From NCBI RefSeq assembly GCF_001540865.1, contig NC_033621.1:6236979-6300978 (forward strand): a stretch of DNA of 64,000 nt, read 5' to 3'. Positions 11,675 through 21,474 of this stretch are shown here, piece by piece. Source of the stretch: Ananas comosus. Lineage: Eukaryota; Streptophyta; Magnoliopsida; Poales; Bromeliaceae. Made by a program: the position numbers and the translations under genes. Numbering within the stretch: the first letter of the stretch is position 1; the number at the start of each line of letters is the position of its first letter. The notes beneath the pieces were generated by a model. That model ran no database searches, was not told the origin of the DNA, and saw nothing but the letters and a program-made list of their open reading frames with translations.

Positions 11675-12986
11675 GGGCCCGTTTGGCCTAGCTTTTGGAA
11701 AAGTGATTTCTGCAGAAGTGATTTTAGTTTGAAAAAGTGATTTATGTTAAAAGCTGTAGAGCGTTTGGCTGAGTCTGATAGAAAAATGATTGTGCTGAAG
11801 TAATTTTAGAAAGTTGTTTAGCAAATTTTTTTGCTGAAGTGATTTTGTAATGCTATTTAACATTAGTAGATGTTATTATTATATGCAAAAGAAGCTATTT
11901 GCTCTAAATATTCCTCTTTTCCATAAGCAGGATACATATATTACAAGTACTACAAAAATCCACCGAGTCACATTTGCTAATCCGACGTTAAATAATCAAA
12001 ATTTATTAACCATATTTTACTCTTAATCGTTCCCCTCATAAACCTCCAGGTGCTAAAATAATACAAGAGGCCGATTCTCTTCTTCAATCACTACACGCCA
12101 GAATTGTAACATCCCCTTACACATTTGGAGGGACAATCACCTCTACTTAAGTACCCATAGTGTGATATTATTCAATGCATAAGTAATTGGCTCTTTATGT
12201 CCTTAGGTAGTGATGGACTCCTTGTACACAGGGAACTCGAGAAGAGTTCATCTTTGCATCATTTCGACTAATTTCGGCGAAGCCGAAGCTCGTCGGCGCA
12301 GATCCGGCCAAGCCGGCGGGATCCGTCTTTGCCGGATCACGCCGGCGCGGATCTCGGGCCAGATCTGGTGCCGGGCGCGGATCTGGGGCCGGATCTAGTG
12401 CCGGGCGCAGATTAGAGAGAGAAATCAAGAGAGGGAGGGAGATAAATCTGTATGAAAAAAAAAAACATTCTCCTTTAAAAAAAAAGGGAGTATTTTGGAG
12501 ATTCGCTGGAAAAAAAACTTGTCGGAGACTCGCCGGAGAAAAAACTCGCTGGTAGAAAAGACGTCGCCGGAGAGGAAAATGGGAGAGAGATGAAGAAGAG
12601 AGGAGATGAGAGTGATTAGATGAAGAAGAGAGGAGAGGAGTGTTTTTTTTTTTTTTTCTTTTGAGAGTAGGTGGCTGTGAGTAATGGGAAAGAGTAATGG
12701 GAGAGATAGTATTATAATTATAAAAAGACATGAAAGAATTGTGTTGATTGTTTAAGGGTAATTCCGGTATTTTCTTAAAAAAATTTAAGTGGGTTTCAGC
12801 TTGTGCGGGAATCTGTTTTGAAAAGTAAGTTTTTTTTAGCTTCTGCTTTTGGGAGTTGAAGAATCAATTTTCAGCTTTTAGAAAGCAGAATCAGATTTTT
12901 AAAATACCTCTACCAAAACACTCTATTGGGCCTAAAAGTGATTTTCAGCTGAAAATCACTTTCAAATAGCTTGGCCAAACAGGGCC
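11675..12986. mobile_element. PIF/Harbinger-like (Tourist-type) non-autonomous element
   Basis: The left end, gggcccgtttggcctagctt, is an imperfect inverted match to the right end, whose complement begins ggccctgtttggccaagcta. Both sides carry the 3 bp target duplication tta. The inverted similarity continues inward (aaaagtgatttctgcag versus aaagtgattttcagctg). No transposase is encoded. The interior holds an unusual GC-rich stretch at about 12230-12420 in otherwise AT-rich DNA. Family assignment rests on the TIR and the tta duplication. Confidence 0.75.
12230..12420. repeat. GC-rich insert with degenerate cggatctggggccgg repeats
   Basis: Several imperfect copies of a motif built on gcgcggatct, ggccggatct and gtgccgggcg follow each other. 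Both strands are open for short stretches, but the translations are low-complexity Arg/Pro/Ala and match no family I know. It could be a captured gene 5' region or a simple internal amplification of the element. Confidence 0.45.
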
Positions 12987-13143
12987 TTATTCGGACTCGG
13001 ATATGATTTAGATTTGTGTATATAAATATTATTCAGATAATAATATATAATAATACGCATATATAAATATAAACTGAATTAGCATGAATAAAATACGATA
13101 CAACTATATATGGTTCTACACTCGTGCTCAAATATCAATCATA

Positions 13144-13176
13144 CTAGTTAAGCGCCCCGCGCGATGCGGCGGGCGC
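13144..13176 (-). mobile_element. Probable Helitron 3' terminus (minus strand)
   Basis: The reverse complement reads as a GC-rich hairpin (GCGCCCGCCGC, loop, GCGGGGCGC), then TTAA, CTAG and T. A hairpin a few bases before CTRR followed by T is the standard Helitron 3' end. The 5' end was not located to the right, so the length of the element is unknown. Confidence 0.5.
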
Positions 13177-14228
13177 GATGCAACGAAAAGACAATACAAC
13201 AGTAAATTATTATAACTATTAACATCACTTTTTTTTTCCTATTATGCATTAATATTTTTAAATATTAATGCTTCTAATCGGTAAGGGTTACCGATTAATA
13301 AGTTCGATGCGGCGGAAAGATAAAATACAATAGTAAATTATTATAGCGATTAATATCACTTTAAAATAAAATTTTAATTTTGAATGCAAATTCAAAGATC
13401 AAAATCAAAACAAAAAAATTAAAATTTGAAATCAAAATTTACAAAATTTAAGTTTGAAATCAAAATTTTAAAAATTTAAGTTTGAAATCAAAATTTAGAT
13501 TTAATTTAAAATTCAATTTAAATTTTGAATTCAAATTATAATTCAAAATTCTAATTACTAATTAGTTCAAAATTTTAATTTTANGAAATTGAAGGATGTT
13601 ATATATGAACTTGAAATTTTAGATAATTTTATTTTTGTCAAAAAAAATTGTGTATACCTAAGTTGCGTGTAATATACTAATAATATATAGCTAAGATGTG
13701 CATGTATCAAGACATTCATTTGAAATTTCACATTATTTATATCAAAATTAGCATGAATAATTCTTTAAAAAATTGTGTGGGCCCCACAAACCTTCAAAAT
13801 AAGGAGAGGCCTTCATTAGGATTATCGATTCATATATATATGTTTTGAGAACTAAAGTGAAAAGCATATAAAATTTAGGGATCAAAATTAGCATGAAAAA
13901 AAAGGTTAAATATGCGATGACATGATAATTTCGATAATTATAAAATATTTTTTAACGGTTGCTATTTTATCACGATGAAATTAAGAGATTTGAAAACTTA
14001 ATTGTAAAAAAGAAAATTGGAACCAAAATAAAACGGTGGAAAATTTGGGCATCACTATGTAATTAATCCTAAAAAAATCTCAAAAAAATCCCATAATAAG
14101 GGGAGGCATTCATTCTTTAAGTTCCAAATTAGATAAAATTTTAATTTGGTTATCTATAGTAAAAATAATAAAAAATTGTTGTAGAAAAAAAATAAAAAAA
14201 AAATATTGAGAGAGGAAAAATAAAAAAA

Positions 14229-14264
<36 letters not shown>

Positions 14265-15206
14265 TGTGTGTGAGTGAGAGAAAAAAAAAAAAAAAAAAGT
14301 GGGACCCACCAAAGCTTCCCGCCAAATATGGGAAAAATTCTAGAATGCAACGGGTATATTGGTGACGTGGCATAACAAACCAATCAAATGTATCCTTTTA
14401 GGGATATATGTTCTATCATGATTGTAAAAAAAATATTTTTATTGTACTTTTGTTTGAAAAGAAGAAATATGATTAGCTTGTTATTAATGACGTGGTGCAA
14501 GCGTGACAGTGTAGAATTCCTCCAAACGCGGGGAGGCTTTGGTGGGTTCCAAATTCACAATATAATAAATGCCTACATTCTATTCAATAAAATTTAATAT
14601 TTTACAAACATAAATGTAATTTTAACGTAAAACTTCTAGTAAAATAAATAAAGAATATAAGAAAAAACCATGTATCTTATCTCCCTATAATATATATCAA
14701 TATCTTTCTTTATCATATCTATAATATCCGCACTTTTTTCATATGTGAATTAGAATACATTCATGTGTATAGGATGCTAAATTTTGATATCTATATTTGT
14801 GTCTTATCGAATTCAGTATCGACTTGAAACGGATTTTATCCTATCTGCTTTTATTCCGATGGCTAATATGCCCGAATGGAGGAGACTTAAATTAACTTTG
14901 CATATATCTTGTGCAATTTCCATTATTCCATTTCATCGATCTTTTCGGTATGGAGCTCCTTATTTTTGTTTTAAAATAGTAATTTTTCTACCCTAGGACT
15001 CTCATTTTACGGAACTTGTGAAACTTAATTTTGTCGTGCGCCTTCTAATATTCTTTTCTGTATTGTGCCCTGGCCAATTCGGTTGTTATAAGAGAGATGG
15101 GCTATAGATGACGCACACCCGACCCACGTGGGTATAGATCATCCAAATGTTTACATTGATAGGAAATTAACCTAACAACATGCATGACCTATATAAATTT
15201 AATTTT
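13177..15206. other. AT-rich intergenic DNA with simple repeats and one N
   Basis: The stretch 13370-13580 is almost pure A/T with repeated aaattttaaattcaaat-like words. A single N is at 13584, a (GA)n microsatellite with (TG)n extension is at about 14233-14272, and an A run follows near 14281-14298. No gene was recognised. Part of this may be the body of the Helitron-like element ending at 13144. Confidence 0.55.
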
Positions 15207-15715
15207 AGGGATAATTGCTTATATACCCCTCGTATGTTTGAAAATATCCGATTTATTCCTACTTTTTTTTTTCTTTCTAAAATATCCCTCATATATTCCA
15301 CCCTTATTGCAAAATACCCCTGCAGTTATCTCCTGTTAAGTTAATTTAGGTTAAACGTGAGTTAAACATCTACCACAGTTTAAAAAAAAATAAAATGCCA
15401 ATTTTGCTCTTAACTTAAGGGCAAATAAAAAATATTGATGACGGTAGAAGGGTATATTGGAAAAGACCAAAAGTCAAAATACTTTTTATGTCCCTGGCTT
15501 TAAGGGTAAATAAGAAAGTCAGTGATGGTAGAAGGGTATAATTGAAAGGGCAAAATAGTAATTTTAGAGAGATAACAGAGTTCATTAACACATTTTAATT
15601 CTAAGGGTATATTAGAAATAGGTTGGATTGTAGAAATGACATTTTCAATATTAGCCTTCTAAGAGGGGTAAATTGAAAAGTCGAAAAATTTTCAGGGTAT
15701 ATAAGCAATTGCCTC
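15207..15715. mobile_element. MITE with 8 bp target duplication
   Basis: The left end agggataattgcttatata and the inverted right end gaggcaattgcttatata form the TIRs. The flanks carry ttaatttt at 15199-15206 and 15716-15723. A duplication of 8 bp (9 with one mismatch) suggests a hAT or Mutator-like origin. A truncated relative lies at 48363-48761. Confidence 0.75.
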
Positions 15716-15751
15716 TTAATTTTATATAACCCACATGAGCTACACCGACCG

Positions 15752-15881
15752 TCCCTAGAGCAGGTGGCAAAGGGTTTGATGGTTGGTACCCGATACCCAA
15801 GTTTGAATCTTAGTTGATTCACATTTCCAGCTAAGTTTATTTTTAAATGAAATAAACAAAGCGGGTAGCGTGCTACCTATC

Positions 15882-15928
<47 letters not shown>
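15752..15928 (+). mobile_element. tRNA-derived SINE with a long poly-A tail
   Basis: The body contains gtggcaaagggtttgatgg (A-box-like) and aagtttgaatcttagttga (B-box-like), then the 3' part ending gctacctatctct and 44 uninterrupted As. It is about 85-90 percent identical by eye to the copy at 39107-39282. It probably belongs to the Au-SINE type known in many angiosperms. Flanking duplications were not clear for this copy. Confidence 0.8.
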
Positions 15929-15932
<4 letters not shown>

Positions 15933-16044
15933 CGCTTGAGCCACTTTCGGAAATGAAGCACGCACCCCATGCCTTTTCCAGATAAAGAAATAGAAGCAAA
16001 AAAGTTGTCAAGAAGGGCATAATTAATTTGTGCAGGTTGCATCT

Positions 16045-16047
<3 letters not shown>

Positions 16048-16078
<31 letters not shown>
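16048..16078. repeat. (AT)n microsatellite
   Basis: About 15 AT units. The surrounding 15929-16893 has no recognisable gene. From 16121 it holds gggaaaatttcataggtac, which recurs inverted near 21571-21581 and 22386-22404 and suggests a larger inverted-repeat element around the CACTA insertion. Confidence 0.85.
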
Positions 16079-16080
<2 letters not shown>

Positions 16081-16913
16081 ACCGCACCAGGAAATTAACT
16101 GGATTAGATGTAAATATAATTAGGGAAAATTTCATAGGTACCTATAGGAGACTGAAATTTCATCAATAATCCTCTCTAAAATTGAAAATATTATGAATGC
16201 CCTTCTAAATTCAAAAAATACTCATGAATGCCCCTACAGGTAATGTGCCGTCAAAATCTAACCGAACAAATTATATATGTCATTTCTATCCTTGTACGGT
16301 TTATTAAATATAGGAAGTCGTAATTGGTATATTAATACTATTCACAAATGTCCTCTTATTCTCTCCACATAGCAACGAGCCCACTAAATAGTTTATATTT
16401 TACAACACCTCATAATCCAACTTCTAATTGTGATTGTGGTAAACCGTGCCGAATTTAAATGTCAAAATAACCACATAGTAAAGGTCCGATATCCAAATTT
16501 GAGAGTAAGTTGATGTGATGCTTTAGCGTGCATATAATTATGAATTAAATTTTAAATATTTAATGCTATATATTTTCTATTGATTGAGGAATAAAGATGG
16601 TACAACTACTTTGCTTGGGTAGATAATTTTTCAACACAGCACAATTAACTTTAAGTATCAAATACAAATGCTAAAAAATAGTATAGGTTGAAGAATTACG
16701 AAGTTGGAGAAGAAAATCCTACTGTGTACTTTATATACTAGTTGCTAAAATTTTTTAGCTTAGCATTAATTAGTTATTTCCTGCCAAATATATCATTCTA
16801 ACTTTTGGGGAGAAGTTTGTCATTTTATATTTTAACTCTCATTTAACTACATTTTAACCCGGGTAGAGTGACGTGTCCTTAACGGTAAGGGTACACTACT
16901 ACAGATACAAGAT

Positions 16914-17075
16914 TTAGTGGCGACAAATGTCGCCACCATAGCCAATATTGTCGCCACGGAAAACGTTTTGGCGGCGACAATCTGTCGCCGCATGCCGCCG
17001 CCTAAAACCCCGTCGGTAAAACAATTTGGTGGCGACAATGTGTCGCCGCTAAAAGTTAGATAATTAGCGGCGACA
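16914..17075. repeat. CACTA left subterminal palindromes
   Basis: Successive copies such as agtggcgacaaatgtcgcc, ttggcggcgacaatctgtcg and ggtggcgacaatgtgtcgcc are present, each a near-palindrome of about 22-25 bp. They mirror the array at 21170-21450. Confidence 0.8.
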
Positions 17076-17079
17076 TACN

Positions 17080-17341
17080 CGAAGACCCTTTTTCAGGGTA
17101 TCATATGCCTATTTATAGAACCGCCTTTGCGTCAGTTATTGCTCTTGCACGATCAGCCACTACCTCCTGATTCGTAGGACCACCTTCGGCCGATCGGAAC
17201 CGCTCGTAACTGCTTGCGGTTGTTATAACTCCTCGGTCCAGTGCGGCTCGTATGCGTCCGGTGTACTCTAGGTCTACCGTTTTAGCCGTCTTTCGAATAT
17301 GGACCCGGCGTGCCAGCTGTTCGCACCTAACTGGCTCAACA
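17080..17341 (-). mobile_element. Partial LTR of a TAT/Ogre-type gypsy element
   Basis: These 262 bp are nearly identical to the right-hand end of the LTR at 32060-32817 and end ggctcaaca like it. Directly to the right (17342-17357), the reverse complement gives a polypurine tract, gcgagggggcaat, in front of TGTTGAGCC. This is therefore the 3' LTR of a minus-strand element, cut by the N at 17079. Confidence 0.75.
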
Positions 17342-17812
17342 ATTGCCCCCTCGCCAGTTTTCGAAGCGATGCTTCGGTAGCTGGCGTTACCTTTTTCGTC
17401 GCAAACAATTTTCTGTTGCCGAAAGCGGGCTTGATCCGAGGTGTATTTCTCAGTCTAATCAAATTCAAATTCTCTGACGTATTCTGCACTACGATCTTCT
17501 GTACGGTTTAATCTAAACCATTTATTCTCTTCTTCACGGCCCTAATCGCATTCTCTACTTTTGCCTCATGTGCGGCATTAATTAACTCATCTTAATTGCC
17601 GCTGTCTATTCATCATTACAGCTGACCTTGGGACTCGTAATCGAAGCGACAGTTCGATACGACGGCCTTTTCTTCTTCCTCAAGCTTCCCATTCTTTTTG
17701 TCTCTTCTAATTTTCTTTTCCTCATATCTTTCACTAGAACCTCTTCTTTGTCTCCTTCATCCTTCTTCGCTTTTCGTAACCGATTCTCTCGGCTCTTCTC
17801 TTCTATTGAACA

Positions 17813-20800
17813 ATGTCTTTGGTTCCTCCTCTTCCTTCTCATCCATCTCTTGACTATACTATACTCAAACTTTTCGTCGATTTAGATCCATCTAGATTCA
17901 TACTAGGTCCTTCTCTTGTAGATGCACCATCTCCTACTGACTCCTGTTTCTCTGATGAGGGACTTCCTTTGAAAAGGATTATTCATCTCCATTCTTGGTA
18001 CTCATCAGCTTCAACAGGAAAGAGTCTCAGAACCTGGCCAAGTATTTCCGAAGCATATTTGGCCTGGTTAGATAGAGTAGAATCCGTTTTTGGCGCCTTC
18101 TGGCGGAAAATCGGCATTTATGAAGCAATTCAATTATCTCGGCACCCTTCTATAGCCGATAATCTTCTTCTAGCCGCTGCTCTTTGTTTCTGATCCCCTG
18201 TTTCTAATATTTTTCTTTTCAAAAGGGGGCCTCTTACCCTCACTCCTTTTGATGTGGCAGCCATTGTTGGCTTACGCCCTCATGACATTACTCTCTCTAT
18301 AGCCTACAATCCTGACGGTGTGTCTGATTTTGAGGCACACCTTGATCTAAATAATTTGGCTTACTCTAAATTTCTTTGAAAATTTGCAGGTGAATCCCCT
18401 GCCCCGGTCACCAGGAAGGAACACACAGCATTCCTTCTATACTGGTTATGCGACAATCTTTTCTGCACTCGTTCGCAGAAAATTAACCGAGATTTTGTTC
18501 CGATCGCCGTTGGTTTATCTAACGGCGATAAATTGGCCTTGGGGTCATATTTCCTTGCTTTCGTTTACAGAGAAGTTTTTGATTCTATTAAACCACTACC
18601 TTCCGGTGATGGCATTGCCATCAGCTCTGGATGTGGCGTTTTTTGGTTTCTGCAAATGTTTCTTCAATTCTATATTCCTGCTTTATGCCAATCCCCTTTC
18701 AATCCGATTTCAGCTACCCAATTTGATTCTTATGGGCTAGCTCTCAGCTGTCCGCAGCCGATGACCTCTGGTCAACCCTCTGATTTTCTTACTTATTTCA
18801 AGGCTTTTTACGAGCCAGCCTCTGATTCGGCTATTTCTTGGGCTCCATTTATTGATCGTCTCACCGGCCCCTCTTGGTTTCTGGCTCGGTTTGAAACCAT
18901 TCAAGGCGAGCTATCTTCTTCTCGCACCGGTGAACATTCAGATGTATGGTATTCGTATCTAGCCCCTCGGGACCTTCATGTGGGGCTTAAATCACGTTCG
19001 AAACTACTACCGAGTACTGAGGTTTATTCTCCTCAGTATGTGGCACGGAAATTTGCATTTGTTCGGCCGATCCCGGCCCCTTCTAAATTTTTTACGGCCA
19101 ACACAGCCGATCATCGTCCTTCCACCAAGAGCATATTTGAAGCTGACAAGCTTTCGGCTATGGGGAATCGTATCAGACGCTTCTTCCAGCTAGCAAGCTT
19201 CCGTCCGAACTATACAGGGGTAGCCCTCGCCGGCTATGCTACCATGTGGGATCAATTTACCGACCGCTCCTATGATCTTTCTCTGCCTCGAGCACTCCGT
19301 AAAACCATCCATCCATTTGGTCAGTCATCTAATATTTGTTTATAATTTCCTTCCAATATGGCTGTAACTTATCTTTTATTTTATACACAGCCACCATTTC
19401 GAGCAGAGATTCTCCAACCGAGATTGAGTCTCCACCAGACACTATTTCTGATGCCTCGCCTTCTTCCTCGGTAAAATATCATTTCTCCACTCATCTTAAT
19501 CATAATTTTTTCTTTGTTCATCATTTTTGTTTGTTTCTGTTTTCAGTCGATTCCTGCTTCTCCATCGGTCTCAGCTTCGAAAAAAAGACCGATTGAAGTT
19601 GTTCAAGTCACTTCCCCGTCGTCTTCCAAACGGCGTAAGTCAGTGGTTAAAAGAAAATTCCAACAAGCCGAAAGTACCCCTTCGGCTGATACCACTAAAG
19701 ACAGAGCCGAGGATATTCCTTCGGCTGACATTCCATCCAAAGAAGCTACTACACCCTCTTTGGCTACCTCTGTTCCAACCGAAATGATTGATGTCGGGGT
19801 AAGCCAAATTAATTGGTTGTACGAAAAGAACATTTCTTAATTATTTATTACTTTCTTTTAAACTACAGTCTTCTCCTGAACGAGCCCCTTTTGCTCATTA
19901 TTCGAAGATGCAGATGGAACGGCAGCTTCGCAGGGAAGCCCGTCTCGAGAAAAAGAGAGGGATGGAAAAGAAGAAGAAATCTGTTGAAACAGCGGGCACG
20001 ACGCCGTTACCCAGTGAGGTTGCATCACCTCTTTCTGCTCCTGCCCCGACATCAACTACAGGGGATGAACAGATAAACATACATCTCGGGCGAACTTCCG
20101 AAGACACCAGCACTATTCCTCCCCGCTCGCCCCAGGGAGCTGCTTCCCCTATTGCTGATGATCCTTTATCTGCGATTCTTCATTCTTTTTTGATTTCAAG
20201 CCCCAGCTCCAATGAAAGGGATGATTCTTCGACCATTACCATTTCATCAGACACCCAGAATAAGTTCGATGAATGCCTTAAAATGTATAGCATTGGTATT
20301 CCTGGTCTAGCTCAGAATCCAGAACAATTTAATCGGCTATATGCCTTTTTACTTGATTTGGCCGATCAATCAGATATTACTCCCGGCGTAAAATATTTTG
20401 TAGCAACCTTATCACTTCAACTTTCATCTTTTTTGGCTCGGCAGCGATCTTTGGGCACCGAACTTGTAGCTTTAGATCAACATTTTCATCGTGTTGATCA
20501 TTTTAAAAAGAATATCCCTAATATAGCAGCTCCGCCTACTGAAGTGCATCAAGAGGATAAGGAATTGGCTGATCAAGAATCGGCTCTACAACAACGGATT
20601 TCTACTCTTAAAGAAGAGTTAGCCGCAGCCGAATCTACTCTCGCATAAACCTCTGAGCGCCGACTTCAACTAAAAGATCTACTGAAGTCCAGAAAGGAAG
20701 AAGGGATAAGGCTTAAAGAGGAGCTTTCTCAACTTTACAAAGTCCATCATTTGATGAAGCACCGAAGGAAAGCTGCTGAGACCGCCCAAGCCAATCTCAT

Positions 20801-20837
20801 AGCCAAATGGAATCAACTCAAAGGCTTATTGTCCTGA
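17813..20837 (+). pseudogene. Plant mobile domain (PMD, MAIN-like) gene carried antisense in a gypsy element; four exons, three stops
   Basis: Proposed exons are 17813-19319, 19391-19470, 19547-19798 and 19869-20837. All three introns are about 70 bp with GT..AG ends, and the frame continues across every junction, giving about 935 codons. Exon 1 has features of the aminotransferase-like plant mobile domain (for example DVAAIVGLRPHD, FLLYWLCDNLFC, SYFLAFVYREVFD, FARFETIQ-type blocks and LAGYATMWDQF). The later exons encode a Ser/Pro/Lys-rich linker (KRRKSVVKRK, a possible nuclear signal) and a C-terminal coiled coil (EKELADQE to LKEEL, then KSRKEEGIRLKEEL). In-frame stops at 18191 (TGA), 18377 (TGA) and 20646 (TAA) make it a pseudogene here. 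It lies between a gypsy LTR and the minus-strand pol end at 20866, the position where TAT-lineage elements often carry an extra antisense gene. The domain name is from memory of the family, not a search. Confidence 0.68.
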
Positions 20838-20865
20838 TTCGGCTTGTAATTTTCTAACTCTGATT

Positions 20866-21138
20866 TTAATTATTCTCCCACATGGATGGGTAATATCTCT
20901 TTAAATATTTTTCGTTGATTGATTTTTCATTTTCTGACCCATCTTTGCTTTGTAAATAATATGCGTTTCCTCTTGTGATTCGGCTAATCTGAAATGGTCC
21001 TTCCCAATTTGGGGACCATTTTTCATACATTCGATCTTTTTGACCGATTGGAAAAATCAGCCGAAGTACTAAATCACCGACGACAAATGTCTTTGATCGA
21101 ACTTTCTTATTGTATGCGCTACGCACTCGGCTTTGGTA
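20866..21138 (-). pseudogene. C-terminal end of gypsy integrase (TAT/Athila-like pol)
   Basis: The minus-strand frame has AYNKKVRSKTFVVGDLVLR, then W-SPNWEGPFQI and NAYYLQSKDG, and ends in KYLKRYYP. This is the conserved tail of TAT/Athila-type integrases (GDLVLR, W-x-GP, AYYL, LRKYYP). It is cut at its upstream side by the N at 21139. Its stop is 28 bp from the stop of the antisense PMD gene, so the two genes face each other tail to tail. Confidence 0.8.
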
Positions 21139-21169
21139 NGAGGGAAGTCTTGGCGCGCTTCATAAGGAT

Positions 21170-21450
21170 ATATAGCGGCGACACATTGTCGCCGCTATAT
21201 TTTCCGTTTTAGTGGCGACACCTATATGTCGCCACCATTTTCTATGTAATGGCGGCGACTGATAAATATCGCCACCATTTTTTATGTATTGGCGGCGACA
21301 AATAATTGTCGCCACCATTTTTTATGCAATGGCGGCGACAAATAAATGTCGCCACCATTTTCTATGCAATGGCGGCGACAAATAATTGTCGTCGCCATTT
21401 TCTATGTATTGGCGGCGACAATGCCTATCGCCACAAAAAAGTCGCCACTA
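21170..21450. repeat. CACTA right subterminal palindromes
   Basis: About seven near-palindromic copies of ggcggcgacaaata..tgtcgccacc spaced roughly 40 bp apart. They match the left array and end near the terminal gttgtagtg. Confidence 0.8.
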
Positions 21451-21474
21451 AAACCTACTTTTGTTGTAGTGGTA

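Larger units (their letters stand above)
16894..21471. mobile_element. CACTA (En/Spm-type) element, interrupted by nested sequence
   Basis: The left end cactactacaga and right end ttgttgtagtg are inverted and start or finish with CACTA/TAGTG. The 3 bp duplication gta flanks both ends (16891-16893 and 21472-21474). Palindromic subterminal repeats of the form ggcggcgacaaataattgtc...gccacc occupy 16914-17075 and 21170-21450, as expected for CACTA transposase-binding arrays. No transposase was seen. The interior between the Ns at 17079 and 21139 is part of a gypsy element, either inserted here or joined by the assembler. Confidence 0.8.

Noticed and set aside
12195..12731. 178-codon minus-strand frame in the Harbinger-like element
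   Set aside because: Low-complexity Ser/Pro/Phe sequence crossing A and T runs; no transposase motif.
14110..14383. Minus-strand frames rich in Leu/Ser/Phe
   Set aside because: Translations of the (GA)n and poly-A microsatellites.
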